Source of the DNA: Arthrobacter sp. TMP15
Lineage (GTDB): Bacteria; Actinomycetota; Actinomycetes; Actinomycetales; Micrococcaceae
Reading direction: 5' to 3'
DNA: 64,000 bases
NCBI RefSeq assembly: GCF_039529835.1
Contig: NZ_CP154262.1
Location: 1,550,001-1,614,000, forward strand
A program made the position numbers and the translations under genes. Positions 27,919-37,700 of the stretch are shown piece after piece; position 1 is the first letter of the stretch; every line of letters starts with the position of its first letter. Below the pieces are notes generated by a model that saw only the letters and a program-made list of their open reading frames with translations, was not told the DNA's origin and did no database searches.

Positions 27919-28552
27919 AGAGTCGCAGCCATTCTAACCAACCGCTGCCTCCCGCCAAGCCCGCCCCAGCGAGTGCCTGTGCTCCTGTGTGACTCCTTGG
28001 ACCTTGTGCAACGTCGGGGGTGCGCCTCTTCTGATCAGTCTAGTGTCGAGAGTATTCAGCAGGGTGAACCACAGCTTAAGAACTGCGATAGCGCAAAATA
28101 CTGCGCTGTGACCAGGAACCAGTGCACTGTGATCTGAGGACCAGTACCGTTGAAAGTGCGGCTAGAGGTACTAATCGAGAAACGGCCATAGTTGTTCAGC
28201 CTCTGGATAGCCGTTTTGTTCGGTGTGGTTAATCTAGTGTTCGCCATTTTTAATCTGCGTTTCCTGGACTGCCACAACCTTTGATGGAGTCCTTGGGACA
28301 AGTAGTCCTGGACGTGGTGGCTATGGTTCTTCTGCACACTTTGGGATTTTGGGGTGCGGGCTTAACAATGACTTTGCCAGGTTTACTATCTCTAACGAGA
28401 GAACTTCGGTACGCATCTCAACCACGGACATCCTCGTTGACCTGACCTACATCCTGATGCTTATTGCCCATGGACTATTCGCGATGAGACTGGCTAAACA
28501 GAGCTGAAATAGAACCCGGGGGAGTGGCCTAAATCAGAGTGAGCTCGCCGTG
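27919..28552. other. Gene-poor stretch
   Basis: About 630 bp with no gene I can support. One + frame from about 28230 to 28506 stays open and ends in a hydrophobic helix (VDLTYILMLIAHGLFAM), but it has no ATG or GTG start and no family resemblance; it may be a gene relic. A small minus frame at 28056–28337 looks spurious. Confidence 0.5.
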
Positions 28553-28738
28553 TCAGGACTGGTGAAACCACATCCACACGATCGAACCCGCTATCAGGCC
28601 CACCCCTGCACCTATGGCGAGACCTGGCGCGCCAGCAAACACGAGCCCCAACCCTGCGCCCATGGAGAGCCCAATGCCGGGCATTGATTCGAATAGGCTC
28701 CGGTAGTCCGCTGTTGTTTTTTCTCCCACAGTCATCAT
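28553..28738 (-). CDS. Small glycine-rich membrane protein
   Basis: 61 residues: a short hydrophilic start (MMTVGEKTTADYRSLF) followed by a glycine-zipper-like hairpin (GIGLSMGAGLGLVFAGAPGL, then AIGAGVGLIAGSIVWMWF) that would cross the membrane twice. It lies 54 bp downstream of the proton ATPase gene on the same strand and could be co-transcribed with it. Function unknown. Confidence 0.5.
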   Translation of the reverse strand: MMTVGEKTTADYRSLFESMPGIGLSMGAGLGLVFAGAPGLAIGAGVGLIAGSIVWMWFHQS

Positions 28739-28792
28739 GAGCTGACCATACCTCTACCAGTGGTGCTTAGCGAGAGGTGGGGCCGTGCACTC

Positions 28793-31207
28793 TCACATAG
28801 GTCGAGGAGCTGGTTCGAGAACACGATAGGCCAGCAGTTTAATGCGGTCGCCCACTAGTGCCCAGATGATGGCGTAGCCCCAAACGAAAGCGGCCCACCC
28901 CCATCCCAGCGGTGTCATGAACAATCCGTACACGGCGATGAGTGTGGCAATCACCTGTGTACCTAAAACTGCCACCAAAAGGATACGGGCGGGACGGATA
29001 GACCAAAACGGGCCACGAGTTCGGGTAAGAAATATGGTTAGGTGCCCCGCTACGGAGAGCATCAGATACATCATGGTTTGTAGCTGGGGACGGCCCAGAC
29101 CAAAGACCATCTCACCAAGGTAGAAGAGACCAAATGCCGCGATGGGACCTACAACGCCCAGAACGGTGGCGATCCCCAAGACTAGGCGCATGTTCCAAGC
29201 CTCGGGTTTCATCTTGAAATGGACGTTGTCATAGGCGATGGCGAGAATTGCGCCGTCGTTCAGCAGCGCCAGCATAACTATCATGATCGCGGTGACCGGA
29301 AAGAAGTTGAAGAACAGGATCGCCCCGGTAACGAACAACAGCACACGGAGTGTCTCCGCTATGCGGTACATGGCGTAGGAATTCATCCGCTGAAAAATCT
29401 TGCGGCTCTCTTTGATCGCATCAATGATCACTGCCAGTCCGGGAGTGATCAGTATGATGGCCGCGGCCGCACGGGCGGCATCGGTGGCACCGGAAACGGC
29501 AATCCCACAGTCCGCCTTTTTCAAGGCTGGGGCATCGTTGACACCATCTCCTGTCATCCCAACAATATGACCGCGCTTCTGCAGTACGTCAATGATGTGG
29601 TATTTGTGCTCTGGGAAGACTTGAGCAAAGCCGTCTGCCGTCTCAATTGAGCGCATACTTGCAGGGCTTTCTTCTTTCTTTACATCACCAAGTCCGGATG
29701 CGTCGAGAATATTGGTGCCGAGCCCGAGTTTCCCCGCGGTCTCTGTGGCAATCGCCAGGGCATCACCGGTGACCATTTTTACGCTGATGCCCATTGACCG
29801 CGCTGTGCTGATTGTTGACTTGGCATCTTCTCTGGGTGGATCGAACAGCGGTAGCACCCCCAGAAATTGCCACTGGTTGTTCTCGTTGGTTTTAGCGACG
29901 CCCAACGAGCGGTAGCCGTGTGCAGCAAACGCATTGACGGCGGCCACAACTGTGGCGGTGACCTTGGCACCACCACCGGCAAGAGCAAGAATCACCTGCG
30001 GGGCGCCCTTGGTAACTTTGAAAAGATGTCCGCCGGCACCTGTGATGGCGGCCTCGGTGCGTTTATCTACTGGGTTGAACGGCTCGAAGTGAGTCACCGT
30101 GCATGAGTTCAATGCCGTTGTATCTTCTAGTCCGCCAAAGACGGCAAGGTCGATCGGATCCTCGTCATCAACTCGGGAAGCCAGTGCACCTGCCAAAATG
30201 ACCTCTGCTGCGGTGACTGTGTCAACACTGAAAGTCTCGCCCAGAGTTAGAGAGTTTTGGGTGAGGGTGCCAGTTTTATCGGTGCAGAGCACGTCCACGC
30301 CGGCTAGTTCCTCAATGGCAACCAATCGGCTAACAATGGCCTTCTGTTTGGCCAGTAACCGGGCGCCTACAGCCATGGTCACCGACAACACCGTGGGCAT
30401 CGCAACAGGAATTGCGGCGACAGTGAGTACAAGAGCGAACTGCAACGTGGTGAGAACGGCGTCGCCGCGCAGCAGGGATACAAATATTATTATTGCCACG
30501 AAAACGGCAGCGAGAAGGATCAGATAGTTGCCTATCTTCAGGACGGCCCTTTGGAAGTGGCTGACGGTGTGTGCCTCGGCAACAAGTTCGGCGGTTTTGC
30601 CGAAGTAGGTATGCGCTCCGGTGGCGTAGACCAGCGCACCGATCTCGCCCCGGCGGATGATAGAACCTGAAAATACTGCGTCCCCTGGTCCGCGAGTTGC
30701 AGGCAGGGATTCACCCGTGAGAGCAGACTGATCGACCTCAATCGGATCCCCGTCCAGTAGCCGGGCGTCAGCTGGGACAATGTCACCGAGTCGCAGACGA
30801 ATCACATCACCAGGGACCAGATCCCGAGCCGCCGGGGTGATCCATGCGCCGTCGCGTCGAACACGGGCCGTGATAGCAAGTTTCGCCCGCAAGGCATCTA
30901 TTGCACTTCCGGCTTGATGCTCTTCGGTGAAACCAACCAACGCGTTGGCAAGCAGAAGAATCAAGATGATGAAAAAGTCTGGCCAGTGCCCCACCACTGC
31001 TGATAGGAGCACCGCGATTTCAATCATCCACGGGATTGGTCCCCAAAAATAGGACAGGAACTTCAGCAGGGGATTCGTGTGGTGCTCGGCGATCTCGTTT
31101 GGTCCATATTTCAGCAATCGCTTCGCAGCCTCAGCCTGGCTCAGCCCGGCAGCCGTTGTTTCCAGCTGCCGGAATACCTCCTGCATGGGCAATGACTTAT
31201 CAGCCAT
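28793..31207 (-). CDS. P3A-type proton-exporting ATPase
   Basis: A plasma-membrane H+-ATPase of about 804 residues that would pump protons out at the cost of ATP. The start is ATG 31207 (MADKSLPMQEVFRQLE), overlapping the stop of the upstream phosphoketolase frame by 8 bp. The actuator motif is ALTGESLPATRGPGD, the phosphorylation site CTDKTGTLTQN (about residue 310), the hinge GMTGDGVNDAPALKKADCG, and the P3A-specific helix region is IMIVMLALLNDGAILAIAYDN. About ten membrane helices are present. No defect is visible. The role is likely pH and membrane-potential homeostasis in acid or energy stress, in keeping with its fermentative neighbours. Confidence 0.92.
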   Translation of the reverse strand: MADKSLPMQEVFRQLETTAAGLSQAEAAKRLLKYGPNEIAEHHTNPLLKFLSYFWGPIPWMIEIAVLLSAVVGHWPDFFIILILLLANALVGFTEEHQAGSAIDALRAKLAITARVRRDGAWITPAARDLVPGDVIRLRLGDIVPADARLLDGDPIEVDQSALTGESLPATRGPGDAVFSGSIIRRGEIGALVYATGAHTYFGKTAELVAEAHTVSHFQRAVLKIGNYLILLAAVFVAIIIFVSLLRGDAVLTTLQFALVLTVAAIPVAMPTVLSVTMAVGARLLAKQKAIVSRLVAIEELAGVDVLCTDKTGTLTQNSLTLGETFSVDTVTAAEVILAGALASRVDDEDPIDLAVFGGLEDTTALNSCTVTHFEPFNPVDKRTEAAITGAGGHLFKVTKGAPQVILALAGGGAKVTATVVAAVNAFAAHGYRSLGVAKTNENNQWQFLGVLPLFDPPREDAKSTISTARSMGISVKMVTGDALAIATETAGKLGLGTNILDASGLGDVKKEESPASMRSIETADGFAQVFPEHKYHIIDVLQKRGHIVGMTGDGVNDAPALKKADCGIAVSGATDAARAAAAIILITPGLAVIIDAIKESRKIFQRMNSYAMYRIAETLRVLLFVTGAILFFNFFPVTAIMIVMLALLNDGAILAIAYDNVHFKMKPEAWNMRLVLGIATVLGVVGPIAAFGLFYLGEMVFGLGRPQLQTMMYLMLSVAGHLTIFLTRTRGPFWSIRPARILLVAVLGTQVIATLIAVYGLFMTPLGWGWAAFVWGYAIIWALVGDRIKLLAYRVLEPAPRPM

Positions 31208-32612
31208 GACCCACCACCTCTGAGTTCCACGCCCAGTTGCAGATTTCGGGCAGGTCTTGGCTGTGCTGGTTGATATACAGGTTGTGTTCAAAGAGCTTGT
31301 GAGTCATGGCTTGTTTGAGATACTCCGCGGGGGCACCCAGTTGCGGAAGCCTGTCAATGAGGTCCTGAACCAGGTGAAAGTGGTCCAGCCGGTTCCGCAC
31401 TGGCATATCGACTGCTGTGGTGATAATGCCCGCTTGGCTGAAGCCGCGCACGTACGTGTTTCGATTGCTGCGACGGTGAATCAGACGGTGGATCAGGCTC
31501 GGATATTCGGGAAAGGCGAGCACGATGCGTCTGCTTTTGCTGAACAGCGTGTCATAGTCCGGATCAGAGAGGCCAGGTGGATGCTCGTTTGCCGATTGCA
31601 GCTTCAACAAATCAACAACGTTGACAACCCGAACTTTCAGTTCTTTCACGTGTTCGCCCACGATTGAGACCGCTGCTAGTACCTCATGAGTGGGTGTGTC
31701 ACCGCAGCAGGGAAGGTCGACGTCGGCCATGGAGAACCACTGTGGCATGTCACGCTCACCGGCTACTAGGACTGCGACGTAATGGCGGCTGCGCAAACAG
31801 TGGTCGGCAACAGTGAGCAGGGAGTTGGCATCCGGAGAGAGGTGAACCCTGAAGATGTCTGCCTTCTTGTTCACCACATGATCCACATGATCCACAAAGC
31901 CAGGATCCTGGTCGGGGAAGCCGTTGTGGTCCTGCTGCCACAGGTGAGAAGCCAGCAAATAGTCTAGCGATGAGGTGTCTTGTCACCACGGCAATGCCCT
32001 AATCTTGAGCTTGGCGCACTCATCGAAAAGCTCCTCGGGTCTGTAAGTACGTAGCCACTGTTCGAGCCGTTCACCGTGCTCGGGATGGGCATCCTCCACC
32101 AGTAGTGGAACTTGATGTGAGCGGAACGTGCCCTCAACCGGTAGCCCGTCCACCGTCTTGGGTCCTGTCCACTCTTTGGGGGAGCGCAAAACGAGCACGG
32201 GCCAGCGCGGCCAGCGCGTGCAACCATCGACCCGTGCAGCGGAGTTGACGGACAGGATGTCTTCTATGGCTTCTTCCAAGACAGCGGCCATTAGCTGATG
32301 CGGCGCGGCCGGGTCCTCACCTTCAACGTAGCGAGGATCATTTCCGCACCCAGGCAGAAGCGCATCCACTTCTGGTGGCTCGATGCGGGCCAACACCGTT
32401 GGATTGCTGATGTTATAGCCGTTCAAGTGCACGGAAATGAAATTCTGACCCGGAGTGGTGCCCCAATGCCCCACCGCCAAGGGCTTTACCTCCGTCAGTG
32501 GCAAGGGAGATTTGTCGAGGGTCCAGGTAGGGTCTTGACGCCCCATCCTGGTCCCTTCTGGCGCACCAGGCAAAGGAATCGCTACGCTGACGGAGTTTTT
32601 AAGCCAACTCAT
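31200..32612 (-). pseudogene. Phosphoketolase (XFP) reduced by in-frame deletions plus a stop codon
   Basis: Phosphoketolase cleaves xylulose 5-phosphate or fructose 6-phosphate to acetyl phosphate. About 470 codons remain of the usual 800 or so. KPLAVGHWGTTPGQNFISVH is joined directly to LNGYNISNPTVLARIEPPEV, skipping about 140 residues with the TPP site. After YRPEELFDE about 170 residues are missing before AKLKIRALPW. A TGA (31983–31985) interrupts the frame, which then continues unchanged as SSLDYLLASHLWQQDHNGFP to the end (EICNWAW). A further 30 residues are missing after MADVDLPC. All deletions preserve the frame. Catalysis is impossible; it may persist because the ATPase start overlaps its end. 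Confidence 0.85.
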
Positions 32613-32679
32613 ATTCCTGCTCCTTGTGAAATCCGTATCTCCGCGCGTTAATACGAGCAGACTGGTTGTCCCCGTCGGC

Positions 32680-33219
32680 TCAGTGGTGGATGAACTGTTC
32701 CATGGCTTTGCCCACGGAGATGCCCCACGCTAAGGCCCGATCCAGCTCGTCATTTGCCAGACCGTTGTCCGCAGTCACCAAGAAGCTCTCTGGCGTAATC
32801 GCTGAGCGCGACCCCCTTTTCGTGAGCGCGTGTTCAATGTGTCCTGACGCTGCACCGGTAATTATGTGGGCTTTGTCCACCCGGGTGTCGAACGCTGCAC
32901 TCAGTGCTGGAACGAGGTCAAGGTCCCTGATCCATTCACGGACGCCGATCCCTGGCGCCGAGGGTTCAAGGATCAGATGTTTGGTGGAGTCTTTGGACCA
33001 CCTTGCTGCTTCTTCCCGTGAAGCGGGGCGTGTCATGCCATGGACATGGGTTGGTCCACCGAGAACCAGCAACTCGGCGCAACGAGTGGCACCAGTGGAT
33101 CGTGGATCGTTGACGTTTGCAGTGACAACTACGCCAAAAGGGGCCAGGCCCTCAGCGATGGCAAAGGCTATTGTGCGGGTGTTGCCAAACATGGATTCAT
33201 AGACGACGGCGATGCTCAT
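32680..33219 (-). CDS. Flavodoxin family protein
   Basis: A 179-residue flavodoxin-like protein. It starts with SIAVVYESMFGNTRTIAFAI, the strand and phosphate-binding loop (S/T-x-x-x-N-T) that holds FMN phosphate, and has LLVLGGPTHVHGMTRP around residue 50–65, the usual second loop. The rest is long and Ala/Asp-rich. It would carry electrons or act as a small quinone reductase. The gene lies between the phosphoketolase relic and the alcohol dehydrogenase on the same strand, in line with a redox or low-oxygen gene set. Confidence 0.82.
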   Translation of the reverse strand: MSIAVVYESMFGNTRTIAFAIAEGLAPFGVVVTANVNDPRSTGATRCAELLVLGGPTHVHGMTRPASREEAARWSKDSTKHLILEPSAPGIGVREWIRDLDLVPALSAAFDTRVDKAHIITGAASGHIEHALTKRGSRSAITPESFLVTADNGLANDELDRALAWGISVGKAMEQFIHH

Positions 33220-33318
33220 CTTGATTGCCTTTCCAACGAATGAGGGGTGCGGTGTTTTGTTTCAAGACGTACTGCTCGCGGTCAAGAGCGCCGGTGCCGC
33301 ACGCCCCACGGCACTGGT

Positions 33319-34380
33319 TCAGCCAACCCGAGAAATGATGACTTTAAGTGCCTTGGTCGTGGCTGCATTTGAGAATGTCTCGTAGGCCTCCAGCATCTGG
33401 TCAAGGGTGAAGAAGTGCGTGGCAAATCGCTCGGCGGCGAGTTTGTGTGAAGCAACGAGCTTGAGCAGCATCGGCGTCGTATTTGCATTGACAAGGCCCA
33501 TAGTGATGGTGATGTTTCGAATCCACAGTTCTTCCAGATGTAGCGTGACAGCTTCGCCATGGACACCGACGTTGGCGACGTGGCCACCGGGGCGAACAAT
33601 GTTTAGGGCTACCGCAAATGTCTCCGGCACACCAACGGCTTCAATGGCGACATCCACTCCTGCACCATCGGTGAGCGCCAGGACCTGTTCCTTCCAGTCG
33701 GCAGTGTCCGAGACAACCGTGTCGGTGGCACCAAAAGACTTGGCTTGCTCCAACCGTCCACGATCAAGGTCCAGGGCAATGATCGTTGCAGCCCCGCAGA
33801 GCCCGGCTGTCATCATCGAGGCCAGGCCCACTGGTCCGGCGCCGATGACCGCCACCACATCACCTGGCCTAACATGGCCGGCTAGAACGCCGATTTCAAA
33901 TCCCGTGGGGAGAATGTCGGATAGCATAACCGCCGCAATGTCAGTAACACCTTCAGGGAGTTTATGCAGGGAGTTATCCGCGTATGGCACGCGCACATAC
34001 TCGGCCTGTGTTCCATCGATCAGGTGGCCAAACACCCAGCCGATCCCGGATGCCCCTTCTTCTCCGAGGCAGTGCGAGTACAGCCCCGCGCGGCAATTAA
34101 CACAGTGTCCACATGACTTGATGCAGGAGATAATGACGCGGTCGCCAACACTGAAGTCTTTGACCCCGGATCCAACTTCTGAGATGGTACCCACACCCTC
34201 ATGACCCAAAATACGGCCGATACTGACGGCGGGAACATCTCCTTTGAGGATATGCAGATCGGTTCCACAAATTGTTGTGGTGTCGACGCGCACCACGACA
34301 TCACTGTCATTGAGCAGTTGCGGTGCGGGTACCTCCATCCACTGCTTTTTCCCTGGACCTTGATAAACGAGTGCCTTCAT
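33319..34380 (-). CDS. Zinc-dependent alcohol dehydrogenase
   Basis: A 353-residue medium-chain alcohol dehydrogenase. Catalytic zinc ligands are the Cys in TTICGTDLHIL and the His in GRILGHEGVGTI; the structural zinc is held by CGHCVNCRAGLYSHC. The Rossmann fold is VVAVIGAGPVGLASMMTAG, followed by IALDLDRGRLEQAKSFGATD. The substrate cannot be read from sequence; the neighbours suggest reduction of acetaldehyde or similar to regenerate NAD+. The start ATG at 34380 (MKALVYQGPGKKQW) is standard. A 360-bp divergent region to the GH65 gene contains two DosR-box-like palindromes. Confidence 0.92.
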   Translation of the reverse strand: MKALVYQGPGKKQWMEVPAPQLLNDSDVVVRVDTTTICGTDLHILKGDVPAVSIGRILGHEGVGTISEVGSGVKDFSVGDRVIISCIKSCGHCVNCRAGLYSHCLGEEGASGIGWVFGHLIDGTQAEYVRVPYADNSLHKLPEGVTDIAAVMLSDILPTGFEIGVLAGHVRPGDVVAVIGAGPVGLASMMTAGLCGAATIIALDLDRGRLEQAKSFGATDTVVSDTADWKEQVLALTDGAGVDVAIEAVGVPETFAVALNIVRPGGHVANVGVHGEAVTLHLEELWIRNITITMGLVNANTTPMLLKLVASHKLAAERFATHFFTLDQMLEAYETFSNAATTKALKVIISRVG

Positions 34381-34523
34381 ATTTTGTTCCTTAGATGAGA
34401 TGCCGTGACGTCCCCAGCGACGCGCTTACCTGAGGCTTGTGCGATGCCGCTACCGGATGTATTGGCCCGCAGCACCTATTGGCCCACAGCAAAAACGTTA
34501 CGTCTCCGGCCGCACCAGAAATA

Positions 34524-34537
34524 GGGCCAGAAGGCCC
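34524..34537. promoter_or_regulatory. DosR-box-like palindrome upstream of the alcohol dehydrogenase
   Basis: GGGCCAGAAGGCCC has the GGG-n8-CCC frame of the mycobacterial DosR box core (GGGACTWWAGTCCC), with 10 of 14 positions in agreement. It is 144 bp before the adh start, in the shared region with the GH65 gene. Confidence 0.35.
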
Positions 34538-34649
34538 CTGTGGAGAAAATATTTGTACGGCGTTGATGCTGTTGGCATTTCCAAGTGGACCAGGACATGA
34601 AGCCGTAAGCCGCCGGTAGCGGTGTTGGATTACATGGAACAGGCGGTTC

Positions 34650-34663
34650 GGGACCTTGTGCCC
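34650..34663. promoter_or_regulatory. DosR-box-like site upstream of the HAD–GH65 gene
   Basis: TTCGGGACCTTGTGCCCTGT (34647–34666) contains GGGACCTTGTGCCC. The TTC-GGGAC left half is a perfect match to the DosR consensus, the right half is weaker. It lies 80 bp before the GTG start. Confidence 0.45.
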
Positions 34664-34742
34664 TGTGCAGGTCAGCTAAGCTGCGGGAATCATAGTAATT
34701 GCTGACGCTTTCAGGTGCACGAGGCAAGCTAGATGCAGGGAA

Positions 34743-37700
34743 GTGGCAGCGGTGCCCAAGCACGCAAGCAAGAAAAGGAACCCAGGCAAACAGGGGAAAT
34801 CAACTTCAATGAAACTGCACAACGTTTCGCGGACGCTAGGCAGAACGGCTGAGACCGGTGGCTATGGTGCTGTCATTTTTGACATGGACGGGGTTGTCAC
34901 TGACACAGCCCGGTTGCATGCCACCGCCTGGAAGGCGCTCTTTGACGAAGTATTGCCACGGTTAGGCGAATCGGAAACGAATATTTTTGATACTGAACAG
35001 GACTACCGCCTGTACGTTGACGGCCGCAGTCGCGAAGACGGAATCCGGACTTTTCTAAATCATCGAGGCATCCACGCGCCAGACGGCGGTGCAGAGGATG
35101 ATTCGGGCACCTTGAGCGTCACAGGCATGGCGGCCCGAAAGCAGGAGATCTTCGCTCAGCTCCTGAAGGATTCGGGGGTGGTTGTCTTTCCCGATGCCTT
35201 GGCTTTGTTGCGGCGACTTTTGGGGGCAATGGTGCCAACGGCTTTGGTCACCGCAAGCCGCAACAGCCGGGAAATTCTGGCTGCGGCGTCAATATCGGAC
35301 CTATTTACGGTTTTGGTGGACGGCACGGATGCCCTAGAACTGGCACTGCCCGGGAAGCCGGACCCGGCCATGTTTCTTGAGGCAGCACACCGCCTAAAAA
35401 TTCAACCATCGGACATCGTGGTTCTAGAAGACGCCACTGCAGGAGTCAAGGCCGGGGTGTCGGGTGGCTTTGCACTAGTTGTGGGGGTTGAGAGGGGAAC
35501 CGGCGGGAGCGCCTTGCTGGCATCAGGGGCAAATCTGACGGTCACCGATCTCAATGCGTTATCCCTTGTACGCCCTCTCACTGATGCCACCCAGGGATCA
35601 GCCGTAGCTGTGGGTGACCACTACCCTTGGCCGAGTGAGGAGGTGAAGGATGAATGGTCGCTGGAGTACAACCAGTTTGACCCTGCCTTGGAAGGCCGTC
35701 GAGAGGCATTGTGCACTCTGGGCAACGGCTATTGGGCAACGCGCGGATCCATTCCCGGCAGTGTTGCGGATTCAGCCCACTATCCGGGGACGTACTTTGC
35801 CGGAGTCTACAACCGTGCCGTAACTGATGTGGCCGGGCGCATTGATGAAACTGAGCACATGGTCAACGCTCCGGATTGGACTTTCCTTTCGCTCCAGCTC
35901 CCCGGTGGCTCCACGTTACGTCCAGGGGGCCCGGAGACGCTCAGCCACCATCAGAAGATTGATCTCAAGCATGGGATATTGACGCGGAAAAACCGCTACC
36001 TAGACTCGAATGGGCGGACCACCTGGATCACCTCCAGACAGTTTCAGTCAATGGATCAGAAGCACCTCGCCGTACTTGAGATGACAGTTGAAGCTGAAGA
36101 TTGGGCGGGAGACGTCGACGTCGTTTCGGCTATCAATGGTGCCGTGGAGAATCGTAATTCACCGGCCGATAGTCAGCTGGAAGGTGATCACCTTGTAGCT
36201 GTTGGCGGCAGCGAAATAGGAGATGAAAGTGTCCTGTGGGAATCCCGGACCAAACAATCAGGGATCACTATTGCTATGGCCCTTCGCACAAGCCTTCGCA
36301 GTGCAAGCGGCGAACCGATCACCAGAGAGCGCGAACTTGTGCTTGACGATGCACGGGCAGGTCATCTCCTAAACTTTTCCTTGAAGCCCGGCGAACCTGT
36401 CACGATTATAAAGACGGTGGCCGCAGTAACGTCACGAGATCCGGCGATTTCAACTGCCGGATTGTCAGCCAGCGCGAAGATTCGAGGGGCATCAACGAGT
36501 GAGGTGCTCTTGCTGGAGCACACACGCGCTTGGGATGAACTATGGGACAGCTTCGGGGTTGAGCTGGGAGCCGGGCAATCACACTCTCAGGCTCTAAACC
36601 TCAACATCTTCCATGTGTTGCAAACCGTGGCGACCGCAGATCCAGACCTTGACGCTGGTGTCCCGGCCAGAGGTCTGCATGGCGAGGGCTACCGAGGACA
36701 CATATTCTGGGATGAGCTTTTCGTTTATCCCATGGTGACCCTGAGGCGCCCAGATATCACCAGATCTTTTCTGATGTACAGATACCGGCGCTTGGGCGCG
36801 GCACGAGCAGCCGCGCGGGCTATAGGACACAAAGGAGCTATGTTTCCTTGGCAAAGTGGCAGTGATGGGCAAGAAGAGACACCATCTACTCTCTTCAATG
36901 TCCGCGGGCAACAGTGGATGCCTGACAACTCTCATCTCCAGCGCCACAGTGGTCTGGCCGTCGCCTACAATGTTTGGCAGTACTTTCAAGCCAGCAATGA
37001 CTGGGTATTTCTAGCTCGTTACGGTGCAGAAATTCTTGTTGAAGTCTCACGTTTCTTCGCCGATCTGGCAGTACTTGACCCTGCCGACGGGCGGTATTGC
37101 ATTACTGAGGTGATGGGACCTGATGAGTTTCACGACGGCTACCCCGGCCAAGCCGGTGCGGGGCTGCGCAATAACGCTTATACGAATGTGCTTGCATCGT
37201 GGGTTCTTTCCAAGGCTGGGGAAGCCGTGGGGGTTGTTTCTGCTGGTGATGGAGGTTTGTTGCGCGCTCGCCTGCTGGTGGATGGGCAGGAACTCGCCGA
37301 ATGGGAGAAAATAAGCCGTCGGCTACGTGTAGCCTTCCACGCAGATGGGGTGATCAGCCAGTTTGAGGGTTATGAGGACCTGCTGGAATTTGATTGGGGC
37401 AGTTACCGGGCTACTTATGGTGATATTGGCCGCTTAGATCTAATTCTTCAGGCAGAAGGGGATTCGACCAACTGTTACAAATTATCAAAACAGGCAGATG
37501 TGCTGATGCTGTTCTACCTGCTGTCTGCTGAAGAGCTGCGTACGGTATTTGAGCGGCTAGGTTACCCGCTGCCGCCAGAAGTTGTACCCCAAACCATCCG
37601 TTACTATTTGGCACGGACAAGTCATGGATCCACCCTAAGCCGGCTGGCTCACAGTTGGGTTCTGGCGCGCACCGATAGAGAACAGTCCTGGGCCCTGTTC

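Noticed and set aside
28295-28309. GGGACAAGTAGTCCT as a DosR box
   Set aside because: The arms are one base too far apart and no gene start follows at a sensible distance.
28056-28337. 93-residue minus-strand frame
   Set aside because: Composition is irregular, there is no ribosome-binding site and no family likeness; it overlaps an open frame on the other strand.
28230-28506. Open + frame ending in a hydrophobic helix
   Set aside because: It has no usable start codon and no recognisable family; at most a relic.
31983-31985. TGA in phosphoketolase as a selenocysteine or recoded codon
   Set aside because: The codon stands where Arg is usual, there is no SECIS-like stem, and the gene has large deletions including the cofactor site, so it is a plain stop.
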